Assembly: GCA_022241475.1 (NCBI GenBank)
Contig: JAKOMT010000008.1
Location: 50,264 to 114,263, forward strand
Source: Microvirga sp.
GTDB taxonomy: Bacteria > Pseudomonadota > Alphaproteobacteria > Rhizobiales > Beijerinckiaceae
Direction: 5' to 3'
DNA: 64,000 bases
Shown here piece after piece: positions 1-8,748 of the stretch. The position numbers were made by a program, and so were the translations under genes. The number at the start of each line of letters is the position of its first letter. Within the stretch, counting starts at the first letter, position 1. The notes below the pieces were generated by a model. That model saw only the letters and a list, made by a program, of their open reading frames with translations. It was not told the DNA's origin and did not search any database.

Positions 1-1773
1 GAGCGGTTGAGCGCAGCGCGGGACGCCCGCAAGCGCCTCGACGAATCCGCGGAGCGGATGGCCGCGCTCGGCGATGAGATGGTCGCGGCGCAGGAGCAGG
101 CGAACGCCGCCGAGGAGCGCTCCCGCGCGGCCACCGAGGCGCTCGTCCTCGGCGATACGGCGCTCGCCCGGGCCGACGAGGCGCTTCGCCGCCATATCGC
201 AGCCGTCGAGGCCGCGGACGCGACGAGCCGTCTCGCCGGTTGGGTCGCGCGGCGCGACGAGTTGACGACGCTTAAGAGCCGCATCGCCGAGATCGAGGCC
301 GCGCTCGCGAAGACGCTGGCCACGCCCGAGCGCCTCAAGAACGCGCGCGCGCTGCAGGAGCGCATCGTGGGTCTCGAAGCGAGGCTCGACGCGCAGGCGG
401 GCCGCCTCGAAATCAGGCTCGCTTCGGACGCCGCCGGGGCGGTCACCGTCGACGGCGAGGCGATCGGGGAGCGCTTCGCGAAGGCGTTGCGCGGCCCCAC
501 GCGCGTCAGCGTCGCCGGTATCGGCGAGATCGCAATCACGCCGCCCGAGGCGGGCGACGCTCAGGAGCGCGAGTTGGCGCAGGCGCGTCGCGAACTCGCG
601 GCCGTCCTCGACGCGATGGGCTGCGCCAGCATCGCCTCGGCCATGGACGCTCTCGACGGCGCGCGGACCCTGCGCTCGGAGGCGGACGGCCTGCGCCCGC
701 GCATCGACGCCATCGCCGCGGAGTTCGGCCGCAACGACCCGGCGGCGGCGCTCGGGCAACGGATCGCCGCCGCGCAGGCGGTCATCGCGAACGCGACCAC
801 CGACGCCGTCGCGCTCCCCGGCGACCGCGACGCGCTGGAGGAGCGGCGCCGCGAGGCGGCCCGCGCGCGCAGTCTCGCCGAAGCGGCCAAAGCAGAGGCG
901 CGCGAGCGTCACATCGCCGCGCAAACCCGCCTCGCCTCGTTGCGATCCCGCCTCGACGAGCAGAAGGGGCGTGTTGAATCCGCCCGCGCCGATTCGCGAT
1001 CGATCGCGGGCGAGGACGTTCTCGCGCTTCGCGCGCAGGAGCGCGACGCGGCTGCGCAAGCCCTCGACGCCCTGCGCCGCTCCTGCCGCGAGCAGGAGGA
1101 GGCTACCCCGGACGCCGAGCAAATCGCGCTCGCCGAGGCGCGCGCCGATCGCCTCGAACAGGCGCTCGACAACCTGCGCCGCGACATCGACCGGACGGAG
1201 CACGACATCCGCAGCCGCGAGGAGATCGTCCGCCGATTGGGCGCGGACGGCCTCGACGAGCGCCTCGCCCGCGTCGAGCAGGAGCGCGCCATGGCCGAGC
1301 GCGAGCTTGTCCGCGTCCAGCGCGCCACCGACGCGCTGCGCCTGCTGCGCGACGAGATCGCCTCGGGGCTCGCCGAGGGCCGCTCCCGCTTCATCGCGCC
1401 GGTGATGGAGAATCTGCGCCCCTATCTCGGCGCCTTGTTTCCGGGCGCCGAACTCGAGATCGGCGACGATTTCTCGCCCGCGCGCCTCACCCGCGCCAGC
1501 GCCGACGAGGCGTTCGATCTGCTCTCGGACGGAACGCGCGAACAGATCGCGGTCCTCGTTCGCCTCGCGCTCGGGGCGATGCTGGCTAAGAACGGACACG
1601 CGACGCCGATCATCCTCGACGACGCGCTCGTCTTCTCCGATGATGCGCGCATCGAGACGATGTTCGACGCGCTGGCCCGCGCGGCGCAGCGCCAGCAGGT
1701 GATCGTCCTCACCTGCCGCAGCCGCGCCTTCGCCCCCATCGGCGGCGCGAGCCTGCGCATCGAACCCGCCTGA
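1..1773 (+). CDS. Large coiled-coil ATPase, C-terminal part (YhaN/SbcC-like), 5' end outside window
   Basis: The frame is open at the first base of the window, so the true start lies upstream and about 590 residues are visible. Most of this is Ala/Arg/Glu-rich heptad sequence typical of the long coiled coils of SMC/RecN/SbcC/YhaN-type ATPases. The last 150 residues look like the C-terminal half of the split ATPase head: an ABC signature-like LLSDGTREQIAVL, then a Walker B strand IILDDAL with the following D-loop region (FSDDARIETMF). The N-terminal Walker A half is not visible. In YhaN-type systems the gene usually follows a YhaO/SbcD-like metallophosphoesterase, which would be left of the window. 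A role in DNA-end processing or repair is inferred from the family. Confidence 0.8.
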   Translation, partial: ERLSAARDARKRLDESAERMAALGDEMVAAQEQANAAEERSRAATEALVLGDTALARADEALRRHIAAVEAADATSRLAGWVARRDELTTLKSRIAEIEAALAKTLATPERLKNARALQERIVGLEARLDAQAGRLEIRLASDAAGAVTVDGEAIGERFAKALRGPTRVSVAGIGEIAITPPEAGDAQERELAQARRELAAVLDAMGCASIASAMDALDGARTLRSEADGLRPRIDAIAAEFGRNDPAAALGQRIAAAQAVIANATTDAVALPGDRDALEERRREAARARSLAEAAKAEARERHIAAQTRLASLRSRLDEQKGRVESARADSRSIAGEDVLALRAQERDAAAQALDALRRSCREQEEATPDAEQIALAEARADRLEQALDNLRRDIDRTEHDIRSREEIVRRLGADGLDERLARVEQERAMAERELVRVQRATDALRLLRDEIASGLAEGRSRFIAPVMENLRPYLGALFPGAELEIGDDFSPARLTRASADEAFDLLSDGTREQIAVLVRLALGAMLAKNGHATPIILDDALVFSDDARIETMFDALARAAQRQQVIVLTCRSRAFAPIGGASLRIEPA

Positions 1774-1793
1774 CTTCGACGCCGGAGGAAATC

Positions 1794-2348
1794 ATGCTGA
1801 TGCACGCCAAGCGTTCGCGCCTCCTCATCATCGACCTGCAGGAGCGCCTCACGCCTGCGGTCACCGGCGCCGACGCGGCGATCGCGCGCACGAAGATCCT
1901 GCTCGAAGCCGCGAGCGCGCTCGGCGTCCCCGTCGACGTGACGGAGCAATACTCCAAGGGTCTCGGACACACGATCGCGCCGATCCGCGAGGCCTTGCCG
2001 GACGGCGCAAGCGTGCACGAGAAGATCACCTTCTCGGCGTGGCGCGATGCGGGCTTCGCCGCGCATCTCAAGGCGGGACGGACGCGCGGGCGCGATCAGG
2101 TCGTGATCTGCGGCGCGGAGGCGCATGTCTGCGTGCTGCAGACGGCGCTCGATCTCGCATCGAACGGCTACGGCGTGTTCTTCGTCGCGGACGCGACCGG
2201 CAGCCGCGCGCCCACGAGCGTCGATCTCGCCATCGCCAGGGCGCGGGCGGCGGGCTGCGTCGTCGTGAATACGGAAATGGTCGTGTTCGAATGGATGGAG
2301 CGCGCCGGCACGGATACGTTCCGCGCCGTCTCGAAGCTCATCAAGTGA
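1794..2348 (+). CDS. Isochorismatase-family cysteine hydrolase
   Basis: A 184-residue protein of the usual length for the isochorismatase-like superfamily. The three catalytic positions are recognisable: Asp in the first strand (LLIIDLQE), Lys in HEKITFSA, and the nucleophilic Cys in the segment CGAEAHVCVLQTALDL, which closely follows the family pattern G-x-E-x-H-V-C-V-x-Q-T. The substrate cannot be read from the sequence; relatives hydrolyse small amides or ureido compounds, and some have no known activity. The ATG follows the ATPase stop by 20 bases with GGAGG just upstream, so the two may be cotranscribed. It converges on prfC, whose stop is 8 bases away. Confidence 0.88.
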   Translation: MLMHAKRSRLLIIDLQERLTPAVTGADAAIARTKILLEAASALGVPVDVTEQYSKGLGHTIAPIREALPDGASVHEKITFSAWRDAGFAAHLKAGRTRGRDQVVICGAEAHVCVLQTALDLASNGYGVFFVADATGSRAPTSVDLAIARARAAGCVVVNTEMVVFEWMERAGTDTFRAVSKLIK

Positions 2349-2355
2349 CCGAGCT

Positions 2356-3948
2356 TCACGCCGCCTTGCGCTGATAATCCTTCACGTCCGAGAAGCGGAT
2401 GGCGGGCCAGCGCTCCTGATCGTATTTCAGCGAGAACGGCGACGGCGCCAGAAACACCGGCGCGCCGTCGAGATCATGCGCCATGGCGGAATTGTTCGCC
2501 GTCATGAACTTGTCGAGCTCGTCGCGACTGTCCGCCTCGACCCAGCGACAGACGGAGAAGCGCACCTGCTCGAAATCGATCGGCAGGCTGTATTCCACGC
2601 CTAGCCGCTCCTTGAGCACGTCGAGCTGCAGCGCGCCGACGACGCCGACGATGGAGCCCGAGCCGTCGAAGGGGATGAAGAGCTGGACGACGCCCTCCTC
2701 GCCCAGTTGCTGGAGCGCCTCGCGCAGCTTCTTCGCCTTCATGGCGTCGGATATCTTCACGCGGCGCATGAGTTCGGGCGCGAAGCTCGGCACGCCCCGG
2801 AAGACGATGTCCTCGCCCTCCGACAGCGTGTCGCCGATGCGCAAGGTCCCGTGGTTCGGAATGCCCACCACGTCGCCTGCATAGGCCTCGTCGGCGATGG
2901 CGCGATCCTGCGCGAAGAAGAACTGCGGAGCGGACAGCGTGATCGGCTTGCCCGTCCGCACGAGCTTCGCCCGCATGCCGCGCGAGAGCTTACCCGAGCA
3001 GACGCGCATGAAGGCGATGCGGTCGCGGTGGTTGGGGTCCATGTTGGCCTGGATCTTGAACACGAAGCCCGTCATCTTCGGCTCGTTCGCCTCGACCGTG
3101 CGCCCTTCGGCCTCCTGCGCGCGCGGCGGGGGAGCGATTTCGGCGAGCGCGTCGATCAGGTCGCGGACGCCGAAATTGCGCAGCGCGCTGCCGAAGAACA
3201 CCGGCGTCAGATGGCCCTCGCGGAACGCCGTGAGGTCGAAGGGCCGGCAGCCGTCTCGCGCCAGCTCGACTTCCTCCCGCCAGGCGTCGACGCCGTATTC
3301 GGAGAGCATTTCGGCGAAGAGCGGGTCCTGCGGGCCGGAAACTTTCGTCGGCTCGACTTCCTCGTCCATGCGGCGGATCGTGTTGTTCGCGAGATTGTAC
3401 GTCCCGGCGAAATCGCGCCCCCGGCCGATCGGCCAGGTCACGGGCGCGGTGTCGAGCGCGAGCGTCTTCTCGATCTCGTCGAGCAGGTCGAAGGGGTCGC
3501 GCGTCTCGCGGTCCATCTTGTTGATGAAGGTGACGATCGGGATATCGCGCAGGCGGCAGACCTCGAAGAGCTTGCGCGTGCGGTCCTCGATGCCCTTGGC
3601 CGCGTCGATCACCATGATGGCGGAATCGACCGCGGTCAGCGTGCGGTAGGTGTCTTCCGAGAAGTCCTCGTGGCCCGGCGTGTCGAGCAGATTGAACACC
3701 CGCTCGTCATATTCGAAGGTCATCACCGAGGTCATGACCGAGATGCCGCGCTGGCGCTCGATGTTCATCCAGTCCGAGCGCGTGCCGACGCGGTTGCGCT
3801 TGGCCTTGACCTCGCCCGCGAGCTGGATCGCGCCGCCGAAGAGCAACAGCTTCTCGGTCAGGGTGGTCTTGCCGGCGTCCGGGTGCGAAATGATCGCGAA
3901 GGTGCGGCGGACGGAGACGGGATCGACTGGCTTGGCGGGATCGGTCAT
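2356..3948 (-). CDS. prfC: Peptide chain release factor 3 (RF3)
   Basis: A 530-residue translational GTPase of normal RF3 length. The GTPase motifs are intact: G1 HPDAGKTTLTEK, switch I RQRGISVMTSVMTF, G3 DTPGHEDFSEDTYR and G4 NKMD. The RF3-type switch I and the domain arrangement separate it from EF-G and LepA. RF3 recycles RF1/RF2 from the ribosome after peptide release. The gene stands alone on the minus strand, convergent with the isochorismatase-family gene. Its start is the ATG at 3946-3948, which gives the family N-terminus (DPVSVRRTFAIISHPD). Confidence 0.97.
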   Translation of the reverse strand: MTDPAKPVDPVSVRRTFAIISHPDAGKTTLTEKLLLFGGAIQLAGEVKAKRNRVGTRSDWMNIERQRGISVMTSVMTFEYDERVFNLLDTPGHEDFSEDTYRTLTAVDSAIMVIDAAKGIEDRTRKLFEVCRLRDIPIVTFINKMDRETRDPFDLLDEIEKTLALDTAPVTWPIGRGRDFAGTYNLANNTIRRMDEEVEPTKVSGPQDPLFAEMLSEYGVDAWREEVELARDGCRPFDLTAFREGHLTPVFFGSALRNFGVRDLIDALAEIAPPPRAQEAEGRTVEANEPKMTGFVFKIQANMDPNHRDRIAFMRVCSGKLSRGMRAKLVRTGKPITLSAPQFFFAQDRAIADEAYAGDVVGIPNHGTLRIGDTLSEGEDIVFRGVPSFAPELMRRVKISDAMKAKKLREALQQLGEEGVVQLFIPFDGSGSIVGVVGALQLDVLKERLGVEYSLPIDFEQVRFSVCRWVEADSRDELDKFMTANNSAMAHDLDGAPVFLAPSPFSLKYDQERWPAIRFSDVKDYQRKAA

Positions 3949-4038
3949 CGCAACGCAGGTCTGGAGAACGGTGGCCGCCTCGGGCGACGCCGATCAATTG
4001 GGCCATTCCGGCTGAAAATGCAACGCCGAGCGTCTCGC

Positions 4039-4983
4039 TCAAAGCGAGGCGAGCATCGCGCGCGCCGCCGCCTCCCCGCTGTCGAAGGCCGCTTCGACGC
4101 GCGGCGCGAGGCACCAGTCCCCGCAGGCGCCGAGCTTCGTCTGCGCATTCCACAAATGCGTCTCGCCGAGCGGGTTGTCGACGAGGGCGTAGCGCCAGCG
4201 ATGCGCGGCGCCGTGGACGGGGTCGGCCATCACGCCGGTCAGGCCAACAAAGCGCATGTAGAGCATCGCAAGAATCTCGTCGGGGTCCTCATCCAGATGC
4301 GCGCGCGACCAGTCCGCTCCGGCGTGGACAACGAAACATTCGAGGTCGCCCTCGCGGCCGGGCTTCGAGCCGTTGTCGGCGATCCAGGCGATCGCCTCGT
4401 CCTCGACGACGAGCGAAGGCTCAAAATCGAGAGGCTCCCCGAAGGCGATCATGGCAGCGAGGCAGGGCGCATAGCGCTCAACTGCGAGAGCGGCGGGGTC
4501 CCAGCCCGCCGTCGCGAGGAGCGGGCGGGCCTGAGGCGAGGGGATCGCGCCGAGGACGGCGTCGAACGTCTGGCCGCCCATTTGCTCGCCGGGCATGCCC
4601 TCCCCGAGCAGAATCCAGCCGACGCCGTCTTTCTCCAGACCGGTTACGGAAACGCCGCCAAAGACCGGGATATCGCCGATCAGCGCCTTCACCGGAGCGT
4701 TCATCGCGGGCGTCCCGACGAAACGCCCGTCCTCCCATTCCTCGACGACGCCCGCCTCGCGCCATTCCGCCAGCCGCGCCGCGAAGCGTTCGCCCTGCGC
4801 GCGGAAGTACTGCGCCCCGTGATCGAATGCGCCGCCCTCGATGCGCCGCGTCGCCATGCGCCCGCCGAGGCCCCGGCTCTTGTCGAAGATCGCGACGCTG
4901 GCGCCGTGATCGGCGAGGAGCCGCGCGGCGGCGGCTCCGGCCATGCCGGCGCCGATCACGGCGATGCGGGGGGCGGTTCTCAT
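4039..4983 (-). CDS. FAD-dependent amine oxidase-like (renalase-type) oxidoreductase
   Basis: The N-terminus holds a Rossmann dinucleotide-binding motif (IAVIGAGMAGAAAARLLADHG) followed by FDKSRGLGGRMATRR, the second FAD-binding element seen in renalase-like and amine-oxidase-type flavoproteins. About 314 residues, normal for the soluble renalase-like group. I place the start at the ATG ending at 4983, because AGGAG lies 7 bases upstream and the Rossmann strand then begins at residue 5; an upstream in-frame start at 5019 would add 12 Pro/Ser-rich residues. Substrate unknown; bacterial renalase-like proteins oxidise abnormal dihydronicotinamide isomers, but this is family knowledge only. Confidence 0.85.
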   Translation of the reverse strand: MRTAPRIAVIGAGMAGAAAARLLADHGASVAIFDKSRGLGGRMATRRIEGGAFDHGAQYFRAQGERFAARLAEWREAGVVEEWEDGRFVGTPAMNAPVKALIGDIPVFGGVSVTGLEKDGVGWILLGEGMPGEQMGGQTFDAVLGAIPSPQARPLLATAGWDPAALAVERYAPCLAAMIAFGEPLDFEPSLVVEDEAIAWIADNGSKPGREGDLECFVVHAGADWSRAHLDEDPDEILAMLYMRFVGLTGVMADPVHGAAHRWRYALVDNPLGETHLWNAQTKLGACGDWCLAPRVEAAFDSGEAAARAMLASL

Positions 4984-5100
4984 CTCGATGCTCCTGGGGC
5001 TGACGGGCGGAGGGGTCACGCGCTTGTGACCGTCGCCGCCTCAGTCGCGACGATCCGGGTCGTTAATCGATCCGTAACGGAGATAAAGGGGAGACACGTC

Positions 5101-5301
5101 ATGAACAGAGGCCAGGCACAAGAATTTCTCGCGCTCGCCCGCCTGATGGTGAAGCAGGCGCGATTGCTCAAGCAGGACGGATTGCCCAACCGGGCGCGAG
5201 AGCTCGTCGAGCGCGCGGTCGCCTTCGACAGGCTGGCGTGGGCGATGATGAGGCCTGTTCCAGTCCGCGTCGCCAGCGATCCCGTCCGCCGCGTCGGCTG
5301 A
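5101..5301 (+). CDS. Small hypothetical protein, 66 residues
   Basis: An ATG at 5101 follows a purine-rich ribosome-binding region (aaaggggaga) by about 7 bases and opens a 66-codon frame. The product (starting MNRGQAQEFLALARLM) is predicted to form amphipathic helices with many Arg, Leu and Ala residues and has no cysteines, signal peptide or membrane segment. It lies between two minus-strand genes, so it has its own promoter, probably within 4984-5100. I do not recognise the family. The Shine-Dalgarno match and the sensible helical composition are the reasons for calling it. Confidence 0.55.
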   Translation: MNRGQAQEFLALARLMVKQARLLKQDGLPNRARELVERAVAFDRLAWAMMRPVPVRVASDPVRRVG

Positions 5302-5317
5302 TCCACTGGCAGGCGTC

Positions 5318-5821
5318 TCACGCGAAACGCGGGCGGATCTCGCCCGCATTCCCGCCCATGGCGCCCGGCTCGAGTTCACACACGAGGAACCGCGCCGGAT
5401 CGACGGGGCCGGGAAGCGTGAACGTCGCGTAAGGCGCCGGCGAGAAGCCGAACCGCGCGTAATACGGCAGATCGCCCACGAGAAAGACGAGCGTTTCGCC
5501 CTGAGCCTTCGCGGCGTCGAGCGACTGGCGCATGAGCGCCGCGCCGATGCCCCGGTCCATGAAAGCGGGCTCCACGGTCAGCGGACCGAGCATGAGCGCC
5601 GGCGCCGCGCCCGCCCAGACCGGCGTCAAGCGGATCGAGCCCACCAGCAACGTGCCGACATTGGCGACGAACGACAGCCGCGGATCGTGACGGGCGCCCT
5701 CGCGGATACGAGAGGCCGTGCGCGCGAAGCGTCCTGGTCCGAACGCCCGCTCGTGAAGACGTTCGACGGCGTCGGCGTCCGACGGCTGTTCGTGGCGAAG
5801 CGTGAGCGAGAGATCGGTCAT
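5318..5821 (-). CDS. GNAT-family N-acetyltransferase
   Basis: A 167-residue GNAT fold protein. The N-terminal strand-helix (LTLRHEQPSDADAVERLHERAF), the central strands ending in LGPLTVEPAFMDRGIGAALM (acetyl-CoA pyrophosphate loop of the R/Q-x-x-G-x-G/A type, here DRGIGAAL) and a late segment resembling YhbS-type proteins (LVGDLPYYARFGF) are all visible. The acceptor substrate cannot be predicted. The stop is 17 bases from the end of the convergent small gene at 5101-5301. Confidence 0.9.
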   Translation of the reverse strand: MTDLSLTLRHEQPSDADAVERLHERAFGPGRFARTASRIREGARHDPRLSFVANVGTLLVGSIRLTPVWAGAAPALMLGPLTVEPAFMDRGIGAALMRQSLDAAKAQGETLVFLVGDLPYYARFGFSPAPYATFTLPGPVDPARFLVCELEPGAMGGNAGEIRPRFA

Positions 5822-6030
5822 ACGCGATGAGTTCCGGGAAGAGCGTGTCAGCGAGGCGAAAAAGTCGGCGAGGCCGCGTCGTCATCGTCGCTGGGAATTC
5901 CGCCCCCGTTCGTTCATGCGATCCTCCGGCGCTCCGGAGCGTGTCGTCGGCGCGGAGCGGGCTTCGCATAGCAGGCGGCGCGAGACGGCGCAACGCGCGG
6001 GAATTCGCAGATCGCGCGCGCTCTGCGCGC

Positions 6031-6492
6031 TCACCATTCCGCCGACAACGGCTCGCCGGCGAAGATCTCGCGCAGCCGCCTCCTGGTCCCCGGCGACGTG
6101 TCGTCCGGAAGGGCGACGAGGGGAAAGAACCGCGCCTCGGCGATCTCCCAATCGGGCTGCTTCTCGCCGATGATCGTGAATTCATGGACGCGATAGACCG
6201 CCACGTGGTCGCGATCGGAAACGGCCCTGTTGAAGAACAATCCGTGCAGCGTCGGCTCGCCGCGCAGCTCGACGCGCGCCTCTTCCCGCAGTTCGCGCGT
6301 CAGCGCTTCGCCCATCGCTTCGCCCGGCTCCACGCCGCCGCCGGGAAACTGCCAATCGGGCGCATAGGTATGGCGGATCAGGAGGACGCCGCGACCGGGG
6401 TCGTGAACGACCGCTCGCGCGCCGAGCGTCATTCCCCGCGAAATTCGCCACAGAAGATGCAACGGTCTTCTGAGAAATGGGTTCACCATCAT
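6031..6492 (-). CDS. Nudix hydrolase
   Basis: A 153-residue protein with a near-complete Nudix box: GGGVEPGEAMGEAL followed by TRELREEARVEL, matching G-x5-E-x7-R-E-U-x-E-E-x-G-U except that the penultimate Gly is Ala-Arg. The two EE residues that bind metal are present. The N-terminus (LHLLWRISRGMTLGARAVV) resembles the group of small Nudix proteins with a basic leader. Nudix enzymes hydrolyse nucleoside diphosphates linked to another moiety; the substrate here is unknown. Two adjacent ATG codons (6492 and 6489) are possible starts. The 208 bases between this gene and the GNAT gene show no convincing feature. Confidence 0.9.
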   Translation of the reverse strand: MMVNPFLRRPLHLLWRISRGMTLGARAVVHDPGRGVLLIRHTYAPDWQFPGGGVEPGEAMGEALTRELREEARVELRGEPTLHGLFFNRAVSDRDHVAVYRVHEFTIIGEKQPDWEIAEARFFPLVALPDDTSPGTRRRLREIFAGEPLSAEW

Positions 6493-6621
6493 CGTCCCGG
6501 TTCGCGGCTGGAGGCAGTCGAATAGGGCGTCGTGGCGAAAAGACGGCCAATCGACCGGTTACGCCTTGACCTCGCCATCCGCTCGCGCGAACTCTCCAGC
6601 AGAAAGGCTGTCCAGAAACCG

Positions 6622-7557
6622 ATGTTCCGCATAGCTCATCTTTCCGATCCGCATATCGGCCCCCTGCCTCGCCCGCGATTCAGGGAGCTGTTCGGCAAAC
6701 GGCTCACCGGTTACATCAACTGGCATCGCGGCCGCGACCGCGCGCACGACATGGAGCTTCTGGCGGCTCTCGTGGCCGACATGCGCAATCAGGCGCCCGA
6801 CCATGTAGCCTGCACGGGCGACATCGCCAATATCGGCCTGCCCTCCGAATGGGAGGCGGCCCGGGAATTTCTCGCGGAGCTCGGCGAGCCTGAGGCCGTC
6901 AGTTTCACGCCCGGGAATCACGACGCCTATATCGAGGGCGCGCTCGAGGGCATGATGCGGCTGTGCGGACCCTGGACGTCCGACGATTCGGGCGCCGTCG
7001 CGCGGTTCCCGTTCGTACGCCGACGCGGCGACGTCGCGCTGGTCGGCCTGTCCTCCGCGATCCCGACGGCTCCCTTCATCGCCCATGGTCGGATGGGCAG
7101 GACTCAGTTGCAGGCGGCGGAGGCGGCGCTCGCCAGGCTCGGCGAGGAGGATTGCTTCCGCGTCGTGATGATCCATCATCCGCCACATGTCGCGGGGGCG
7201 TCCGCCGGCCGCAATCTCACCGACTCGCGCGGGTTCGAGACGATGATCCGAAATGTGGGCGCGGAACTCATCCTGCACGGTCATAACCACATCGGCACGG
7301 TGGCGACGATCCCCGGCCCGGACGGCCTCGTGCCCGTCGTCGGCGCGCCCTCCGCCTCCGCGCGCGGCGGCGCGATCGTGCACCGCGCGGCCTATTACCT
7401 CTTCGACATCGCGAACGGCGAGGACGGGTTCTCCGTCAAGGCGCAACTGCGCGGCCTGCTCGCCGACGGCTCGATCGGGTTTCTGGAGAACGTGTCGCTC
7501 GCACGAAAGAGCGGCGGCATTCGCGCCTCGCTGAGGCGCGGGCGTCACGCCTCCTGA
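6622..7557 (+). CDS. Metallophosphoesterase (calcineurin-like, cAMP phosphodiesterase/Icc type)
   Basis: Metal-ligand motifs of the calcineurin-like superfamily occur in order: D-x-H in RIAHLSDPHIG, GD in CTGDIANIG, GNHD in TPGNHDAY, an H in MIHHPPH, and GHNH in LHGHNHIG. About 311 residues. I start at the ATG at 6622 because the first beta strand (FRIAHLSD) then begins at residue 2, as in related proteins; the frame is open to 6532 but the extra residues look like intergenic sequence. Relatives include cyclic nucleotide and lipid phosphoesterases; the substrate is not readable. The YbaK-type gene starts 17 bases downstream, so the two probably form an operon. Confidence 0.9.
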   Translation: MFRIAHLSDPHIGPLPRPRFRELFGKRLTGYINWHRGRDRAHDMELLAALVADMRNQAPDHVACTGDIANIGLPSEWEAAREFLAELGEPEAVSFTPGNHDAYIEGALEGMMRLCGPWTSDDSGAVARFPFVRRRGDVALVGLSSAIPTAPFIAHGRMGRTQLQAAEAALARLGEEDCFRVVMIHHPPHVAGASAGRNLTDSRGFETMIRNVGAELILHGHNHIGTVATIPGPDGLVPVVGAPSASARGGAIVHRAAYYLFDIANGEDGFSVKAQLRGLLADGSIGFLENVSLARKSGGIRASLRRGRHAS

Positions 7558-7574
7558 AACGGGGATTCTCCGCA

Positions 7575-8054
7575 ATGTCGGACGATCTGCCGCCGGCCTG
7601 CCGCAAGGTCCTCGACGCCGCGAACCGCGTCGGTCTTCCGATAGCGATTCGCCTCATGACGGACACGACGCGCACCGCCGAGGACGCGGCGTCGGCTTGC
7701 GGCTGCGCGGTCGCGCAGATCGTGAAGTCGCTGGTGTTCACGGGCGGCGAAAGCGGCGCCGACTATCTTCTGCTCGTCTCGGGCGCCAATCGCGTCGACG
7801 AGGCTGGCGTGGCCGCTCATATCGGCGAACCGCTGACGCGGCCGCGCGGGAAACACGTGCGAGACGTCACGGGTTTCGCGATCGGCGGTATCCCGCCCTT
7901 CGGGCACGCGACGCCGCTCCGCACCTTCATGGACGAAGATCTTCTCGTCTTCACGGAGGTCTGGGCTGCGGCAGGCGCGCCAAACGCCGTGTTCGCGGCC
8001 GACCCGGCGGCCCTCAGGGACGCCACGCAGGCGAGCGTGATCCGCGTGGCGTGA
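7575..8054 (+). CDS. YbaK/ProX-family aminoacyl-tRNA deacylase
   Basis: A 159-residue protein with the family hallmarks: the conserved Lys segment CAVAQIVKSLVF and the motif GFAIGGIPPFGH, which forms the substrate pocket wall in YbaK/PrdX-type trans-editing enzymes. These proteins hydrolyse mischarged tRNA, for example Cys- or Ala-tRNA(Pro). Length and motifs are normal for a free-standing editing domain. It sits just downstream of the metallophosphoesterase gene and converges on the Mla lipoprotein gene. The short spacer at 8055-8088 contains the imperfect direct repeat GCCCGTTCAAGA/GCCCGTTCAGGA. Confidence 0.9.
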   Translation: MSDDLPPACRKVLDAANRVGLPIAIRLMTDTTRTAEDAASACGCAVAQIVKSLVFTGGESGADYLLLVSGANRVDEAGVAAHIGEPLTRPRGKHVRDVTGFAIGGIPPFGHATPLRTFMDEDLLVFTEVWAAAGAPNAVFAADPAALRDATQASVIRVA

Positions 8055-8088
8055 GAAGTCGGCCAAGCCGCCCGTTCAAGACGCCCGT

Positions 8089-8748
8089 TCAGGAGCCCGC
8101 CCAGGCCACGATCTCGACGAGGACCTGCGAGAGCGCGGCGTCGAGCGAACTCACCGCCGTCCCCGGGCTCAAGGCGCCGACCGGAGCCGTCCCGCGGAAC
8201 ACGCGCGCGCGCGCGATCTGACCGTTGGCCTCGCTCACGGCGCGAACGGACAGTTCCACCACCGCCGAGCCCGACGCGGCGTCGATCTCGAAGGCGCGGA
8301 CCTCGGTGTTGAGCTGGAAATCGGGGCTGACCCGGTCGCCCGGGCGGCTGACGCCGGCGATGCGGCGGGAATTTTCGAAGGAGGCGATCATCCGCGATTG
8401 CAGCAGCGCCGGAAGCTGGTCGGCCCATTGAGCGTCGGGGAGATAGCTCAACGAGCCGTCGGCCTCGCGCACGACGATCCGCTCGGTGGCGAAGATCTGG
8501 ATCGCGGTCGGCGGCGCGACGAGCAGCAGGCCGGGCAAGGCGCGCGCGGTCGACGGAAGGTTTTCGGGCGCGCTCAACGAGAAGACCGTCAGGGCGGAGG
8601 ATGACGCGCAACCGGCCAGAGCGAGCCCGAGAAGTCCGGCGGTCGCGAGCCTGGCGAGCCTGCGCGAGGCAGGCCTCGCGGCTGAGTTGAGCTTTTCGGC
8701 AATCACGTTGATACGCCTTTCGTTCTCGTCTTCAGTCGGAGGCCGCAT
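8089..8748 (-). CDS. ABC-type transport auxiliary lipoprotein (PqiC-like)
   Basis: A lipoprotein signal is clear: basic residues, a hydrophobic stretch and the lipobox LALAGC. The mature part (TVFSLSAPENLPSTARALPG, then IAVLVAPPTAIQIF-like strands and SYLPDAQWADQLPALLQSRM) matches the ABC_trans_aux/PqiC-type family that accompanies MCE transporters. The ATG overlaps the stop of the MCE gene as TGATG, indicating translational coupling; a GTG ending at 8706 with AAAGG upstream is an alternative giving a shorter leader. It is the last gene of the four-gene lipid-transport operon and probably anchors the MCE complex at the outer membrane (inference from family). Confidence 0.88.
   Translation of the reverse strand: MRPPTEDENERRINVIAEKLNSAARPASRRLARLATAGLLGLALAGCASSSALTVFSLSAPENLPSTARALPGLLLVAPPTAIQIFATERIVVREADGSLSYLPDAQWADQLPALLQSRMIASFENSRRIAGVSRPGDRVSPDFQLNTEVRAFEIDAASGSAVVELSVRAVSEANGQIARARVFRGTAPVGALSPGTAVSSLDAALSQVLVEIVAWAGS

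Noticed and set aside
2707..5301. An 864-codon plus-strand frame crossing prfC and the flavin oxidoreductase
   Set aside because: Antisense to two well-recognised genes. Only its last 66 codons, after the ATG at 5101 with a ribosome-binding site, were kept as a gene.
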